Notes under the pieces: generated by a model
Told to the model about the DNA's origin: nothing
What the model saw: only the letters and a program-made list of their open reading frames with translations
The model's database searches: none
Assembly (NCBI GenBank): GCA_021831785.1
Contig: JAKBMB010000032.1
Location: forward strand, 1 to 64,000
Origin: Deltaproteobacteria bacterium
GTDB lineage: Bacteria; Desulfobacterota; Binatia; Binatales; Binataceae
Direction: 5' to 3'
DNA: 64,000 nucleotides
Made by a program: the position numbers and the translations under genes
Shown here: one piece after another, positions 35,800 to 45,576 of the stretch
Layout: the number at the start of each line of letters is the position of its first letter
Numbering within the stretch: the stretch's first letter is position 1

Positions 35800-36210
35800 A
35801 TGAAGGCTATCATGCAGCGCACGCCGGAGCTTCAGTGGATGCCGGCCAGCGAGCTCTATGGGGAGAAATGTCTTTATAACGGGCGCGAGGTGATTGAGCT
35901 CAAGGTACTTAGTGACCGGCGAGCAGAAGGCGGGGGAATGGCGTATTTGATGAAGCTTAACCCGCCCATCGGAAAGCTTATCAAGCTTATCGCGGTAGCC
36001 GGGTCCGACGAGCACGTCTACCTCTTGCAGGGCGGATACTGCGATCGAACGGGAAGGAAACTCAGGTTCCCTGGGGATTACGTGCTCAACCCTAAGGGCC
36101 ATCCGCATAGTGCGTTCGTCGGCGAAGAGTCGGTCAGCTTAGTGGTATACGCAGGCGAGCCGGATCAAATGGAGGAAGTTGCGGTTGTGGATCCGGTGCT
36201 GCCCCAGTGA
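35800..36210 (+). CDS. ChrR/cupin-like small protein
   Basis: 136 residues with the cupin pattern GSDEHVYLLQGGYCDRTGRKLRFPGDYVLNPKGHPHSAF; His and Glu residues are placed for metal binding. Could be an anti-sigma-type or dioxygenase-like cupin. No partner sigma factor nearby. Confidence 0.65.
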   Translation: MKAIMQRTPELQWMPASELYGEKCLYNGREVIELKVLSDRRAEGGGMAYLMKLNPPIGKLIKLIAVAGSDEHVYLLQGGYCDRTGRKLRFPGDYVLNPKGHPHSAFVGEESVSLVVYAGEPDQMEEVAVVDPVLPQ

Positions 36211-36298
36211 GGTTGCCGCGGCCAATCTCGTCCGCGCCGGTTGCGCCGCCGCAGGCAAAAATCAAGGCGGAACGCGAGCTGGCAAGGAGCCTTCGTCA

Positions 36299-36931
36299 CT
36301 AACCGGCGCCGAGCGGAAAAACCCAGCGGCGGACTCCCCCCAAGTCCAGGTGCACAAAGCCGGAGTCCGAATAGTAACCAACACCGCCGGTGCTTTGCGC
36401 CAGCGCCGTCCGCCACAGTGTTTCAAGCGCGCAGCCTGCGAGGCGAAGATCGACGGCCTTGCCCTTCATGTGCATGCTATGCGCAGAGACTCCCGGGCCG
36501 CGCGCCGCAAGCATCGCGTTGGTCTTCGGGCTGCGATAGCCCGAGATCACGTCGAAAGGCGCCGCGCGGTCCAGAGCTTGGCGGATTCGAAACATCAGAT
36601 CGAGCAGGGACAAGTCGATAGACTTAATCCGGTTGTCGCGGAAATCGCGAAGAATATAGTCGATCTTCCGAAGCCCGGCGCCGATGTATCTTCCGTTGGC
36701 CCAGTAAACCGCATCGACGCTCTCGCCGGTGTGTAAATTACGCAAAGAGAGCGATCTTGCGGACTGCTGCTCCGCCGCCGCGTCGTCCAAGAAGACATTG
36801 CGGCCCAGGGTGACCCCAAGCGCCGCGAACATGCCGGCGCGAATCAGTTCGCGCCGGCCTAAGCTTTGCGGCGCGTGCGTGGGATCATTTGCCGGCTTGC
36901 CGCAAAAGCGCCTGTTCCGCTCGCCGCGCAT
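36299..36931 (-). CDS. Tat-exported DUF882/M15-like peptidoglycan-related protein
   Basis: 210 residues with a twin-arginine signal (GRRELIRAGMFAALGVTLG, about 28-46). The C-terminal domain has VISGYRSPKTNAML, AHSMHMKGKAVDLRL and FVHLDLGGVRRW, which supply the zinc-ligand His/Asp residues of M15/YcbK-type peptidases. YcbK relatives act on the cell wall in the periplasm. No operon partner. Confidence 0.8.
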   Translation of the reverse strand: MRGERNRRFCGKPANDPTHAPQSLGRRELIRAGMFAALGVTLGRNVFLDDAAAEQQSARSLSLRNLHTGESVDAVYWANGRYIGAGLRKIDYILRDFRDNRIKSIDLSLLDLMFRIRQALDRAAPFDVISGYRSPKTNAMLAARGPGVSAHSMHMKGKAVDLRLAGCALETLWRTALAQSTGGVGYYSDSGFVHLDLGGVRRWVFPLGAG

Positions 36932-37221
36932 CAGCTCCGCCTTTGCTCCATGCGACCTTTTAGCAGGCGTCTAGCGGAGCGAGGGGGCCGTCCGGCAACA
37001 GAAAAACGGCAGACACCAACGTCACGCCTTGAATAAGGCAAACGCCCGGCGGCAAAAGAATTTGGAGACATCGGTAAGGGCACCGGCTCTAGCCAGCCTG
37101 GGACAGAGCAGATGTCCTCCCCACAGCAGAGACCGCGCCGCTCTGCCTCGCGCCCCACGGACACGAGGGCGCACACACGTCCCCGCGTCCGTGGCTCATT
37201 GCGCGAAACGGAGACCAACGG

Positions 37222-37497
37222 CTAATGTTCGCCGGTGGTGGGATCGATAATTTCCTTGACCTCCGAGATTTTATTGGCCGGGAATCCTCCTCGGCGCGCA
37301 TGTTCCCGCACGGCCTCCGGGTTGGGGGCGATATAAACGCAGTACACCTTGTCATCCGTGACGTAGCTTTGCACCCATTGGATCTGCGGCCCCATCTCGC
37401 GGAGTATGCCGCTTGATTTGGCCGAGATAGCTTCGATCTCCTGCTCGGATAACTTTCCCGCGCCCGGGATTTCTCGTTCGATCACGTATTTGGGCAT
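37222..37497 (-). CDS. DUF4242 domain protein
   Basis: 91 residues, MPKYVIEREIPGAGKLS...QWVQSYVTDDKVYCVYIAPN...FPANKISEVKEIIDP, closely fitting the DUF4242 (SCO4226-like, nickel-binding ferredoxin-fold) family. The biochemical role is unclear. It stands alone between two gaps of about 280 bases that show nothing. Confidence 0.8.
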   Translation of the reverse strand: MPKYVIEREIPGAGKLSEQEIEAISAKSSGILREMGPQIQWVQSYVTDDKVYCVYIAPNPEAVREHARRGGFPANKISEVKEIIDPTTGEH

Positions 37498-37772
37498 GAC
37501 AACCCTCCTCTGTTTCGGGGCCGCGCATTGCGCGCCCGGATTGCGACGGCAAACGACTCGATTAGGCTAGCGCGAAAGGCAATCAGTTCCCCCGGCTCCT
37601 CTCGCGTCATTCCTTATACCATAAGGTGATGGCGGCCTGAAGCTCAACGCGCCGCACCATAGACAGGCAGCGGGTGAAATAAGGGCGTTGATTAAGGCGC
37701 CGGCTGCGCGACACGCTCGCCGCCCCCGCTCAAGGCGATGCGGCGCGAAAGCATCCGCGGCTGGGAGTCAGC

Positions 37773-38507
37773 CTAAAGCCGAAGGGCGGCCCGCCGGCGG
37801 TACACCTCCGCGGACGCGAAGCAAAGGCCGATCAGCGCCAGCGTGACCATGAAGCCCGTCGACGTTGGATGCCATAGCTCGTTGCCCAGACAGGCAAAGA
37901 GCACGGTGCCGGGAATGATACCCAGGATCGTGGCCCAAAAGTAGTCGCGGAAACTTATCGGCGACGCTCCGGCGATAAGGTTGAGCGCGTTGTACGGTAT
38001 GATGGGGAAGATGCGCAGATAAAAGATTATCGGGAAGCCGTGCCGGTTCATCCGCGCGAACAGCGCTTCAAAGCGGCCGCCGACCATCCGGCGCACGAAG
38101 CCTTGCCCCAGAAACCTGCCGGTGGCGAACGCGGCGAGCGCGCCGGCAATCGCGCCGATCACCGCGTAAATTGCGCCGCGCACGGCGCCAAAGGCCAGCC
38201 CGGCTGCGATCGTCATCACCGCTCCCGGCAACAGCAAGGACGGCCCTACCGCGTACATCAGCAGATAGGCGACCGGAGCCCAAGGCCCCCAGGACAGGAC
38301 TGCGGCTCTTACTCGGGCCGGGTCGTGAAACCATTCTTTGTGACTGACCAAGGCGTAGACTATCGTCAGCGTGAGAAGCCCCAGCAGCGAAAGCTTCAGC
38401 GCGCCGCTTAGGATTCGCCGCGCGCCGCGCCGCGGCTCATAGTCGGCCGCCCGCTCGCTTCGCTCGCCGTTCTCACCTTCGATTCTCAATTCGTTCGTCG
38501 CCCGCAT
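37773..38507 (-). CDS. TVP38/TMEM64-family (VTT domain) membrane protein
   Basis: 244 residues with about five hydrophobic segments and the VTT signature: YAVGPSLLLPGAVMTIAAGLAFG, ATGRFLGQGFVRRMVGG and FPIIPYNALNLIAG. DedA-superfamily relatives act in lipid scrambling or envelope homeostasis. A 30-residue polar N-terminus precedes the first helix. Confidence 0.85.
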   Translation of the reverse strand: MRATNELRIEGENGERSERAADYEPRRGARRILSGALKLSLLGLLTLTIVYALVSHKEWFHDPARVRAAVLSWGPWAPVAYLLMYAVGPSLLLPGAVMTIAAGLAFGAVRGAIYAVIGAIAGALAAFATGRFLGQGFVRRMVGGRFEALFARMNRHGFPIIFYLRIFPIIPYNALNLIAGASPISFRDYFWATILGIIPGTVLFACLGNELWHPTSTGFMVTLALIGLCFASAEVYRRRAALRL

Positions 38508-38769
38508 GGTTCCTTTTTGCGGCGTTTGCGAAGCCGCGACAGTTCATCCCCCTTGAGCCGCGCCCGACGGCGCCTTAGACGATAACCGCCCGGTCCGCAT
38601 CAGCCTGCGTTCGACAGTCCGTCGCGGAACGTGAACCGGGTCCGTGGACAGTCGAACCAGGCCCCAAATCGCGCCTTCGCGCCGGCTCAGAGCAGACGCT
38701 CGTGACGGCTTAGGTCTGAGCGAAAATATTATTCGTCGCGCGGCGCGCAAGAGCGCCGCAAACCGCTCC

Positions 38770-39672
38770 TCAACCTTGTACGCGAGCGAGGTCGTGATCA
38801 CGCGCTTGAACGGCGTATCCGGCTGCGCGCAAGCGCTGCGCCAACTCTCCGACGAGCACCGGCGAGCGGTGACGGCCGCCGGTGCATCCGAGCCCAATCG
38901 CGAGGTGGCGCTTGCCTTCTTGCTTGTAGAGCGGCAGCAGAAACTCGAGCAAAGCTTCGATTTCGTTGAGGAAGCGCTGCGCCTTGGCCTGGCTCATCAC
39001 GAACTCGCGCACCTTCAAGTCGTGACCATCCCGCGGCCGCAGTTCGTCGACGAAGAAGGGGTTGGGCAGGAAGCGGACATCGAACATCAGGTCGAGGCCA
39101 ACGGGCGTGCCGTATTTAAAGCCGAACGACACCAGAGTAACCACTAAGTCGGCCCGGTAGTCGGCGGCGATAACCGCGGCCGTGACAATTTCGCGCAACT
39201 CATGCACGCTCAACGCGGTGGTGTCGATCACGCGGCTGGCGCGCTCGCGCATCTCAGCCAACGCCAGGCGCTCGCGCCTGATGCTCTCGGCCACCGTGGC
39301 GCCGGCTTGCCCGAGAGGGTGAGGCCGGCGCGTCTCCGAATAACGGCGCGCCAGCACCGCGTCGGAGGCGTCGAGAAAAAGAATTTCAGGACGAAAGCCC
39401 TGCACCGCCAGCTCGCTGAAAACCTTCGGCCACTCGGGAAAGAACAGCCGCTCGCGGGCGTCGACTCCCAGCGCCACGCCGCGCAAAGCCGAATCTCGTT
39501 CGCAAATTAACCGCAGCATATCGGGCGCGAGCGCTACCGGCAGATTGTCCACACAATAGAAGTCCAGGTCCTCCAGGACGCGCATGGTTGAGGCGCGCCC
39601 CGAGCCGGAGACGCCGGTGACGATTATCAGCCTCGGCCGCGGCGCCGAAGCACTAACCTCCTCTTCGGTCAT
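38770..39672 (-). CDS. rapZ: RapZ-family nucleotide-binding protein
   Basis: 300 residues matching YvcJ/RapZ end to end (LEDLDFYCVDNLP, EILFLDASDAVLARRYSETRRPHPL, VSFGFKYGTP, NPFFVDELRP, IGLGCTGGRHRSP). In E. coli RapZ controls glmS regulatory RNA. The P-loop reads GVSGSGRAST (20-29), with Arg-Ala in place of the usual Lys-Ser, so nucleotide binding at this site may be changed. It ends the lptC-to-rapZ series, 97 bases after ptsN. Confidence 0.9.
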   Translation of the reverse strand: MTEEEVSASAPRPRLIIVTGVSGSGRASTMRVLEDLDFYCVDNLPVALAPDMLRLICERDSALRGVALGVDARERLFFPEWPKVFSELAVQGFRPEILFLDASDAVLARRYSETRRPHPLGQAGATVAESIRRERLALAEMRERASRVIDTTALSVHELREIVTAAVIAADYRADLVVTLVSFGFKYGTPVGLDLMFDVRFLPNPFFVDELRPRDGHDLKVREFVMSQAKAQRFLNEIEALLEFLLPLYKQEGKRHLAIGLGCTGGRHRSPVLVGELAQRLRAAGYAVQARDHDLARVQG

Positions 39673-39768
39673 GGCTGCTTAGGCTACCCTGCAAGCGACC
39701 CATCGCCGCGGCCGTGAGAAAGCCGATATCAAACCTCATCCGCCATTCGCAGAGCCGGTGAGTAACCG

Positions 39769-40230
39769 CTAATATTTCTCGTCCTCGTCTATGATCAAGC
39801 GGTAAATTTCGGCGCTATCCCGGGCGCTCATCAACTGCTCGCGAAAAGTTGCGCTCTTCAGCAGCCGCGAGACGCGCGCCAGCGCTTTGAGATGAAGACT
39901 TGCGGCCTCTTCCGGCGCGACCAGGAGAAAAAAGAGATGGGTCGGTTTACCATCCAAGGAGTCAAATTCGACGCCCTTAAGGCTGCGCCCGAAGACGCCG
40001 AGAATCGAATCAATGCCCTCGATTTTGCCGTGAGGGATCGCGATCCCGTCCCCGATCGCGGTCGAGCCCAAACGCTCCCGTTCGACCAGGATAGCGGCCA
40101 ACCGCTCGGGCTTGATTTCCGGATGTCTGGCGCAGAGCTTGGCTGCGAGCTCGCGCAGCACCCCATTTTTGCTGTCGGAGCTCAGATCGGGCAGCACCAT
40201 GTCGGGAGTCAAAATGTCGGTGATGCTCAT
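39769..40230 (-). CDS. ptsN: PTS EIIA-Ntr regulatory protein
   Basis: The ATG at 40230 gives the standard start MSITDILTPDMVLPDL; the longer frame to 40326 adds only low-quality sequence. 153 residues with the phosphohistidine site AIPHGK and the EIIA fold. Part of the nitrogen-related PTS regulatory branch; lies between hpf and rapZ as in many proteobacteria. Confidence 0.92.
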   Translation of the reverse strand: MSITDILTPDMVLPDLSSDSKNGVLRELAAKLCARHPEIKPERLAAILVERERLGSTAIGDGIAIPHGKIEGIDSILGVFGRSLKGVEFDSLDGKPTHLFFLLVAPEEAASLHLKALARVSRLLKSATFREQLMSARDSAEIYRLIIDEDEKY

Positions 40231-40392
40231 TGACGCGCAATAGGTTTTACGCCGCGGCCCACGCTGCGCTAAATTCCGCCCCGCCAAAGAGACGCGAACA
40301 GGCCGCGCGGCCAAGCGCCTTGCCAATCAGTCCACGGAAACGCCGCGCTTTAAGACTGACGTGGCGAAGGCGCGCGGAAAGACCACGGCAAG

Positions 40393-40875
40393 TCATGATT
40401 GCCCACTTTTCACTTCGGGCGCAGCGGGTTCCTGGCCGCCGAGCAGCGTGCTGGCGGACAGAGCGCGTGTCCTGCTCTGTTTGATTTTGTTGAGATGTTC
40501 GGTTATCTGGCGCTTGACTTTGTCCGCCAGCCCATCGATCACCGCATAGAGGTCCCGCCCTTCTTGATAAGCGGCCTTGAGGGTCAGACGTCCCGCCTTA
40601 ACGGTAGCTTCGCCGCAATGGCGGTACTTGTCAACGGACAGGACCACGTGCACCGCCGCATCTTTTTTTAAAAACTTCGTAATCTGCCCCAGCTTGCGCT
40701 CGGCGTAACCCTGGATGGCCGCGGAAGGTTCCAGATGACGAAAGGTGACGTGTACGGCCGTGGCGTGAGGGCGGCGTTGACGCCGTCCTTTGGCTGTCGT
40801 TACGCGCTTGGATTTTGCCTCGATAGCGCCTGCCTGGTCTGCCCTGGAGGGTTGGGGTCTTTGCGTCTTCGGCAT
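40393..40875 (-). CDS. hpf: Ribosome hibernation promoting factor, short type
   Basis: 160 residues. A basic 43-residue N-terminal extension precedes the S30AE domain (VHVTFRHLEPSAAIQGYAERKLGQITKFLKKD...GRDLYAVIDGLADKVKRQITEHLNKIK). No C-terminal dimerisation domain, so short form. It follows rpoN by 34 bases. Confidence 0.9.
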   Translation of the reverse strand: MPKTQRPQPSRADQAGAIEAKSKRVTTAKGRRQRRPHATAVHVTFRHLEPSAAIQGYAERKLGQITKFLKKDAAVHVVLSVDKYRHCGEATVKAGRLTLKAAYQEGRDLYAVIDGLADKVKRQITEHLNKIKQSRTRALSASTLLGGQEPAAPEVKSGQS

Positions 40876-40909
40876 AAGCCTGCCACCTTTCCCGGCCCGG
40901 TCGAGATGT

Positions 40910-42457
40910 TTACTCCGGCCGCCTACGTTTGGCCGAAGGTAAAATAGAAAGGGCCTGTCGGTATTTGGCCACCGTGCGCCGGGCTATATTAACCTGTTCG
41001 CGACGCAAGATCTCAACGATCGCCTGGTCGGACAGCGGCTCGCCGTGAGGTTCGCCGGCCACCAGTTGCCTTATCCTCTCCTTGATGGTCTCGGCGCTTA
41101 CGTCTTCGCCGGAGGTGGCCTTGACGCTCGAGGTGAAAAAGAACTTGAGCTCGAAGATTCCCTGCGGCGTGTCGGCGTATTTGTTGGCCGTCGCGCGGCT
41201 GATGGTGGACTCGTGCATGTTGATGTCGTTGGCGATATCGCGCAGCACCAGCGGCTTGAGAAAGGCGATCCCGCGCTCGAAAAAGTCGCGTTGAAACCTG
41301 ACGATCGACGACGCGACGCGATAGATCGTCTGCTGACGCTGGTAAATGGACTTGACCAGCCAGCGAGCTGAGCGCAAACGCTCCTGTAGATATTTCCGGG
41401 TCTCTTCACCGGCTTGGCGGTCGTGAAGCACGCGCTGATAGTACGAAGACAGACGAAGGCGCGGCAGCGCGTCTTCATTGAGCGTCACAACGTACTCGTC
41501 GGCCTGCTTTCTGATCAGCACGTCGGGGACCACATACACCGGCTTGGCGTCGCCGTAATCGCGTCCCGGTTTTGGTTCGAGCAAGGAGACGATGCGGATC
41601 GCCTGGTTGGCGATACCGAGGTCTACACCCTGAAGCTTGGCGATCTCCGGATAACGGTGCTTTTCAAGCAGATTCAAATGGTCGCGGATGATGCGCGCGG
41701 CCAGCGATTCCTCCATGCCATAGACGCGGAGCTGGTTGAGCAAACATTCCTGGAGATTGCGGCTGGCCACGCCCGGCGGATCAAAACGCTGGATACGCAC
41801 CAGCATCTCCTCGACTTGCGCAGCCTCGCAGCCGATCTGCGCAGCGAGCTCATCAAGGCTCGCCTCCAAATAGCCGTCGTCGTTGAGGTTATAGATGATA
41901 GCCTCGCCGATCCGTCGCTGCGCTTCGGTCAGATCCGACAGCCGGAGCTGCCACATCAGATGCTCTTCGAGCGACGCCCTGCGAGTGAGCGTATTTTCAA
42001 GGGTAAGCCGGCGCTCTTCTTGGTCCTCGGCGTAGTTTGCCCCTGACCAGTTGTTCGAGTAGTTTTCCAGGTAGTCGCTCCAATCGATTCGATCGATTCG
42101 GTCGAGCTCTCTCAGCTCGGAGACGCTCTCTTTCACCTCAGTCGCAATCGGCGCGGCTTCGGCCGGCTCGTTAGCGTTTTCCCCGTCGAAATTCCTGCTG
42201 TCCGCGGGCGGCGCCTCGCTCTGCTGCTCGACCGAGAGCAGGCTTGCGCCCTCCGCGCCGGCGCCGTTGCTCATAGACTCTTCAGGCCCGCGCTCGGCGA
42301 TCTCGAGAATCGGATTCTGCTCGACCTCGCTCTGAATCATCGCTTCCAGCTCGACCACCGGAAGCTGCAAGATCTTAATCGCCTGCTGCAACTGCGGCGT
42401 CATCACCAGTTGCTGGCGCAAGCGAAGTTCTTGTCCGAGCTTGGTTTCGAAAGCCAT
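40910..42457 (-). CDS. rpoN: RNA polymerase sigma-54 factor
   Basis: 515 residues: N-terminal activator-interaction region (QLRLRQQLVMTPQLQQAIKI), acidic linker, core-binding domain, helix-turn-helix and the C-terminal RpoN box in ARRTVAKYRQ. Starts 14 bases after the lptA stop, so co-transcribed with the LPS export genes. Confidence 0.97.
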   Translation of the reverse strand: MAFETKLGQELRLRQQLVMTPQLQQAIKILQLPVVELEAMIQSEVEQNPILEIAERGPEESMSNGAGAEGASLLSVEQQSEAPPADSRNFDGENANEPAEAAPIATEVKESVSELRELDRIDRIDWSDYLENYSNNWSGANYAEDQEERRLTLENTLTRRASLEEHLMWQLRLSDLTEAQRRIGEAIIYNLNDDGYLEASLDELAAQIGCEAAQVEEMLVRIQRFDPPGVASRNLQECLLNQLRVYGMEESLAARIIRDHLNLLEKHRYPEIAKLQGVDLGIANQAIRIVSLLEPKPGRDYGDAKPVYVVPDVLIRKQADEYVVTLNEDALPRLRLSSYYQRVLHDRQAGEETRKYLQERLRSARWLVKSIYQRQQTIYRVASSIVRFQRDFFERGIAFLKPLVLRDIANDINMHESTISRATANKYADTPQGIFELKFFFTSSVKATSGEDVSAETIKERIRQLVAGEPHGEPLSDQAIVEILRREQVNIARRTVAKYRQALSILPSAKRRRPE

Positions 42458-42471
42458 CGGCGACCTAAGCG

Positions 42472-43164
42472 CTAATTACTCCCGGTCTTTTTCGCTCCCG
42501 CGCCGGTCTTCTTGCCATTAGCCTCCTGCGGCTGACGCGGATACAAAACCGCGTGGGCGTTCTCGACCACGCTTCTTTGATTTTCAAGATATACCAATAT
42601 CCGATCTCCGGCCACTCGGTCACGTCCGTTCTGAATCACCGGATCGCCGGTCACGACCACGGTCTGCTTGGCTTCATCCAGCACCGCCCGCTTGCCGGTG
42701 ACGACGTCGGTCCCGCGTGTCATCCGGACATTGCCAATCGCGATCACCTGCTGAATATCGTTAAAATTAGCTCCATAAATAACCTGCAAAGTGTCGCTGT
42801 CAAGCACAGCGTCCGCCTGCATCGCATGCACGTGGCCGTGGTAAAACACCTGTTTGGCCTTGTAGTCGAGGTCAAGCGTGTCGGAGCGGATGCGGATCGG
42901 CCCGCGTTCAGGCGATGCCCTCATCACATCGAACGGGTTTTCGCTAGCCGTGGCTCGGGGTCGCGGCTCGGGCGTGGATAGTTGCGCCCTTGACTGCGCG
43001 CCCACGCCTTGATTCGTCTTGCGCGACGGTTCGCCCTTGGCGCGGCCGGCCCCGTTTTCTGCCAAGCCGTTGAATGACACGAGTAAAAAGACGACCACCG
43101 CGGCCGACAACCTCACTGCTCTCATCGGGGAGACCAACCTGCGCAGGCGTTGTGCCGTCGGCAA
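42472..43164 (-). CDS. lptA: LptA/OstA-type LPS transport protein
   Basis: 230 residues with a signal segment (AAVVVFLLVSFNGLAENG) and the OstA fold IRIRSDTLDLDYKAKQVFYHG...GNVRMTRGTDVVTG...AGDRILVYL. Forms the periplasmic bridge for LPS export. Follows lptC by 7 bases. The usual next gene, lptB, is absent here. Confidence 0.88.
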   Translation of the reverse strand: MPTAQRLRRLVSPMRAVRLSAAVVVFLLVSFNGLAENGAGRAKGEPSRKTNQGVGAQSRAQLSTPEPRPRATASENPFDVMRASPERGPIRIRSDTLDLDYKAKQVFYHGHVHAMQADAVLDSDTLQVIYGANFNDIQQVIAIGNVRMTRGTDVVTGKRAVLDEAKQTVVVTGDPVIQNGRDRVAGDRILVYLENQRSVVENAHAVLYPRQPQEANGKKTGAGAKKTGSN

Positions 43165-43171
43165 AACAGCC

Positions 43172-43786
43172 TCAAAGCGTCTTGGCCGCCGTGGTCGTGG
43201 GCTTCACCGGGGTCATTTCTGTCGTCACGCTGTGCTCCAGGGTAAAGAGCCGGCCGCGCAGATGAGCCTCCATGCCCACGCCGTCGGCAGTTATCCCCTG
43301 GCCTCGAACGTGCACCGCACCGGCGGCGCGCAGTCGGTCCTGATCGGGGAAAAAGACCGCGCTCGGGGTATCGAGCTCGAAGCCGGAATAATTGATCGTC
43401 AGCCCGCCGCTCATGTCCGCCCGCGCGATCTGATTGCCGACTAGCTCCAGCACGGCTTGCGGGGCGCGCAAAACCACCTCGTGGCCGTCTTCGCCGCTCG
43501 CGTGGAGCACCGCGCCGCGCAAAAATAGACGACCGCGATCCTGCGAATAGCTGCCCTCCAGCGCGGTTAGCTCCCACTGCTTTTGGCCGTTCTTCACTTG
43601 CGTCCAGCGAAAGTCGTTAGCGTGCAGAAGGGAGGACGGCAGGGTGATCAGTATCTTTTGCAGCGCGCGGTCGGAGGAACGATGTCCGATGGCCCGCATC
43701 GCCACCACCACGACTGTGACCAGCGCCGCCAACCCCGCCGCTGCCAGAATATTCGCAATTCGCCGCGGACTCATACACTTAGGCAA
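43172..43786 (-). CDS. lptC: LptC-like LPS export protein
   Basis: 204 residues: N-terminal transmembrane segment (ILAAAGLAALVTVVVVAM) then a beta-jellyroll region (WTQVKNGQKQWELTALEGSYSQDRGRLFLRGAVLH). First gene of the lptC-lptA-rpoN-hpf-ptsN-rapZ run. LptC is poorly conserved, so the call rests on structure pattern and context. Confidence 0.8.
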   Translation of the reverse strand: MPKCMSPRRIANILAAAGLAALVTVVVVAMRAIGHRSSDRALQKILITLPSSLLHANDFRWTQVKNGQKQWELTALEGSYSQDRGRLFLRGAVLHASGEDGHEVVLRAPQAVLELVGNQIARADMSGGLTINYSGFELDTPSAVFFPDQDRLRAAGAVHVRGQGITADGVGMEAHLRGRLFTLEHSVTTEMTPVKPTTTAAKTL

Positions 43787-43965
43787 GCTCTATCAGACCC
43801 CATAAGTTAAGTAAACGCGCTTTATCGGCCGGCGCCGAGAGCGAAGCTCGCTCCACCGAATGGACCATAGCTTGACGGCGCATCCCTTGCCGTTTTCCGC
43901 CTGCCACCCCTTTTGCCGCGCCCGTGCTTTTGCCCTGCCCGAATGATCTGCGTAGGCTTGATTAC

Positions 43966-45375
43966 ATGGATACGAGCGCCATCCGGAATTACGTTGAGCG
44001 GCTGTGGGAGCGCTCCATCCTTGCCGAGCTTGCCGAGTACGTTCGCATTCCGAACAAATCGCCGGCGTTCGATCCCGACTGGCGGGCGCATGGCCATATG
44101 GAGCGGGCGGTGGCGCATTTTGCTGAATGGGCGCGGCAAAATGCGCCCGACGGCACGAGGCTGGAAGTCGCGCGGCTTGAGGAACGCACGCCATTGCTAT
44201 TTATCGACGTACCCGGCGCCTCCCAAGACTGCGTGCTGCTCTACGGTCATCTGGACAAGCAGCCGGAGATGACCGGATGGTCCGAAGGCCTCGGGCCGTG
44301 GCTGCCGGTGCGCAAGCAAGACCGCCTTTACGGTCGCGGCGCCGCCGATGACGGCTATGCGATGTTCGCCGCTCTAGCGGCGATCGGCGCTCTGCGCGCC
44401 CAGGACATCCCGCACGCGCGCTGCGTGGTAATAATCGAGGCGTGCGAAGAGAGCGGAAGCTTTGACTTACCGCACTATATCGACCATTTCGCGCGCAGCA
44501 TCGGCGAGCCGAGCTTGGTAATCGCCTTGGACTCGGGCTGCGCCGACTACGAGCAGCTCTGGTCCACGACCTCGTTGCGCGGCTTGACCGGCGGCACGCT
44601 CAAGGTCGAGGTTCTCACTGAGGGCGTCCATTCAGGCGACGCCGGCGGCGTGGTGCCGGAGAGCTTCCGTATCGCGCGCCAACTGCTCAGCCGGCTGGAG
44701 AACGAGGCTACAGGGGAGGTGTTGCCGCCCGAGTTTCATGTGCCGATTCCCGCCCCACGACGGGAACAGGCGGCGGCCGCCGGCGTGGCGCTCGGCGAGA
44801 GCGTGTACGGTCGATTTCCTTTCGCCTCGGGCGCTCGACCGCTGAGTACCGATCCCTGCGAGGTAATCATGAATCGGACTTGGCGGCCAGCGCTCGCGGT
44901 AATCGGTGCCGACGGCCTGCCCGCACTTGCCGGCGCGGGCAATGTGCTGCGCCCGATGACCGCCCTCAAGCTTTCATTGCGCCTGCCGCCGACCTGCAAC
45001 GCGAAGATAGCTGCCGACAAGCTTAAGAGCCTGCTCGAGCGCGACCCGCCTTGCGCCGCTAAGGTGAGTTTCGAGTCCGATTGGGCGGCGGGCGGCTGGC
45101 ACGCCGCCGAGCTTGCGCCGTGGCTCGCACAGTCGCTTGAGGCGGCCTCGCGCGCCTATTTTGGCAAGCCCGCCCGGTTCATGGGCGAAGGCGGTACGAT
45201 CCCGTTCGTCAGCATGCTGGGCGAGCGATTTGCGCGCTCCCAGTTTCTGGTGACCGGAGTGCTCGGACCCCATTCGAATGCCCATGGTCCCAACGAATTT
45301 CTCCACATCCCTACCGCCAAGCGGCTCACGTGCAGCGTGGCGCACGTCCTGGCTGACCATTTTCGCCGTCAGTAG
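43966..45375 (+). CDS. M20-family dipeptidase/carboxypeptidase
   Basis: Start at MDTSAIRNYVERLWER (43966), preferred over the longer frame from 43924. 469 residues with the M20 zinc site: LLYGHLDKQPEM (His, Asp), GRGAADDGYAM (Asp) and EACEESGS (catalytic and metal Glu). Cleaves dipeptides or small peptides. No partner genes. Confidence 0.9.
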   Translation: MDTSAIRNYVERLWERSILAELAEYVRIPNKSPAFDPDWRAHGHMERAVAHFAEWARQNAPDGTRLEVARLEERTPLLFIDVPGASQDCVLLYGHLDKQPEMTGWSEGLGPWLPVRKQDRLYGRGAADDGYAMFAALAAIGALRAQDIPHARCVVIIEACEESGSFDLPHYIDHFARSIGEPSLVIALDSGCADYEQLWSTTSLRGLTGGTLKVEVLTEGVHSGDAGGVVPESFRIARQLLSRLENEATGEVLPPEFHVPIPAPRREQAAAAGVALGESVYGRFPFASGARPLSTDPCEVIMNRTWRPALAVIGADGLPALAGAGNVLRPMTALKLSLRLPPTCNAKIAADKLKSLLERDPPCAAKVSFESDWAAGGWHAAELAPWLAQSLEAASRAYFGKPARFMGEGGTIPFVSMLGERFARSQFLVTGVLGPHSNAHGPNEFLHIPTAKRLTCSVAHVLADHFRRQ

Positions 45376-45576
45376 CTGCGGACGCGGGCAGACGCGAGCG
45401 CCCGCGGTTAAACCGGAGCGCCGGGGGGCCGATCACGTAAAGCATTGCCGGTCCGCGTCAGTAATCGCAGGGACTCGCTTGAATCGAACGGCACGTAATG
45501 TCACCGGAGGCCAGGCTGTGCTAAAATTTAATGGCGGACTCCGGCTATATCGTCGCTTTACTAGGGAGGTCTCGGA

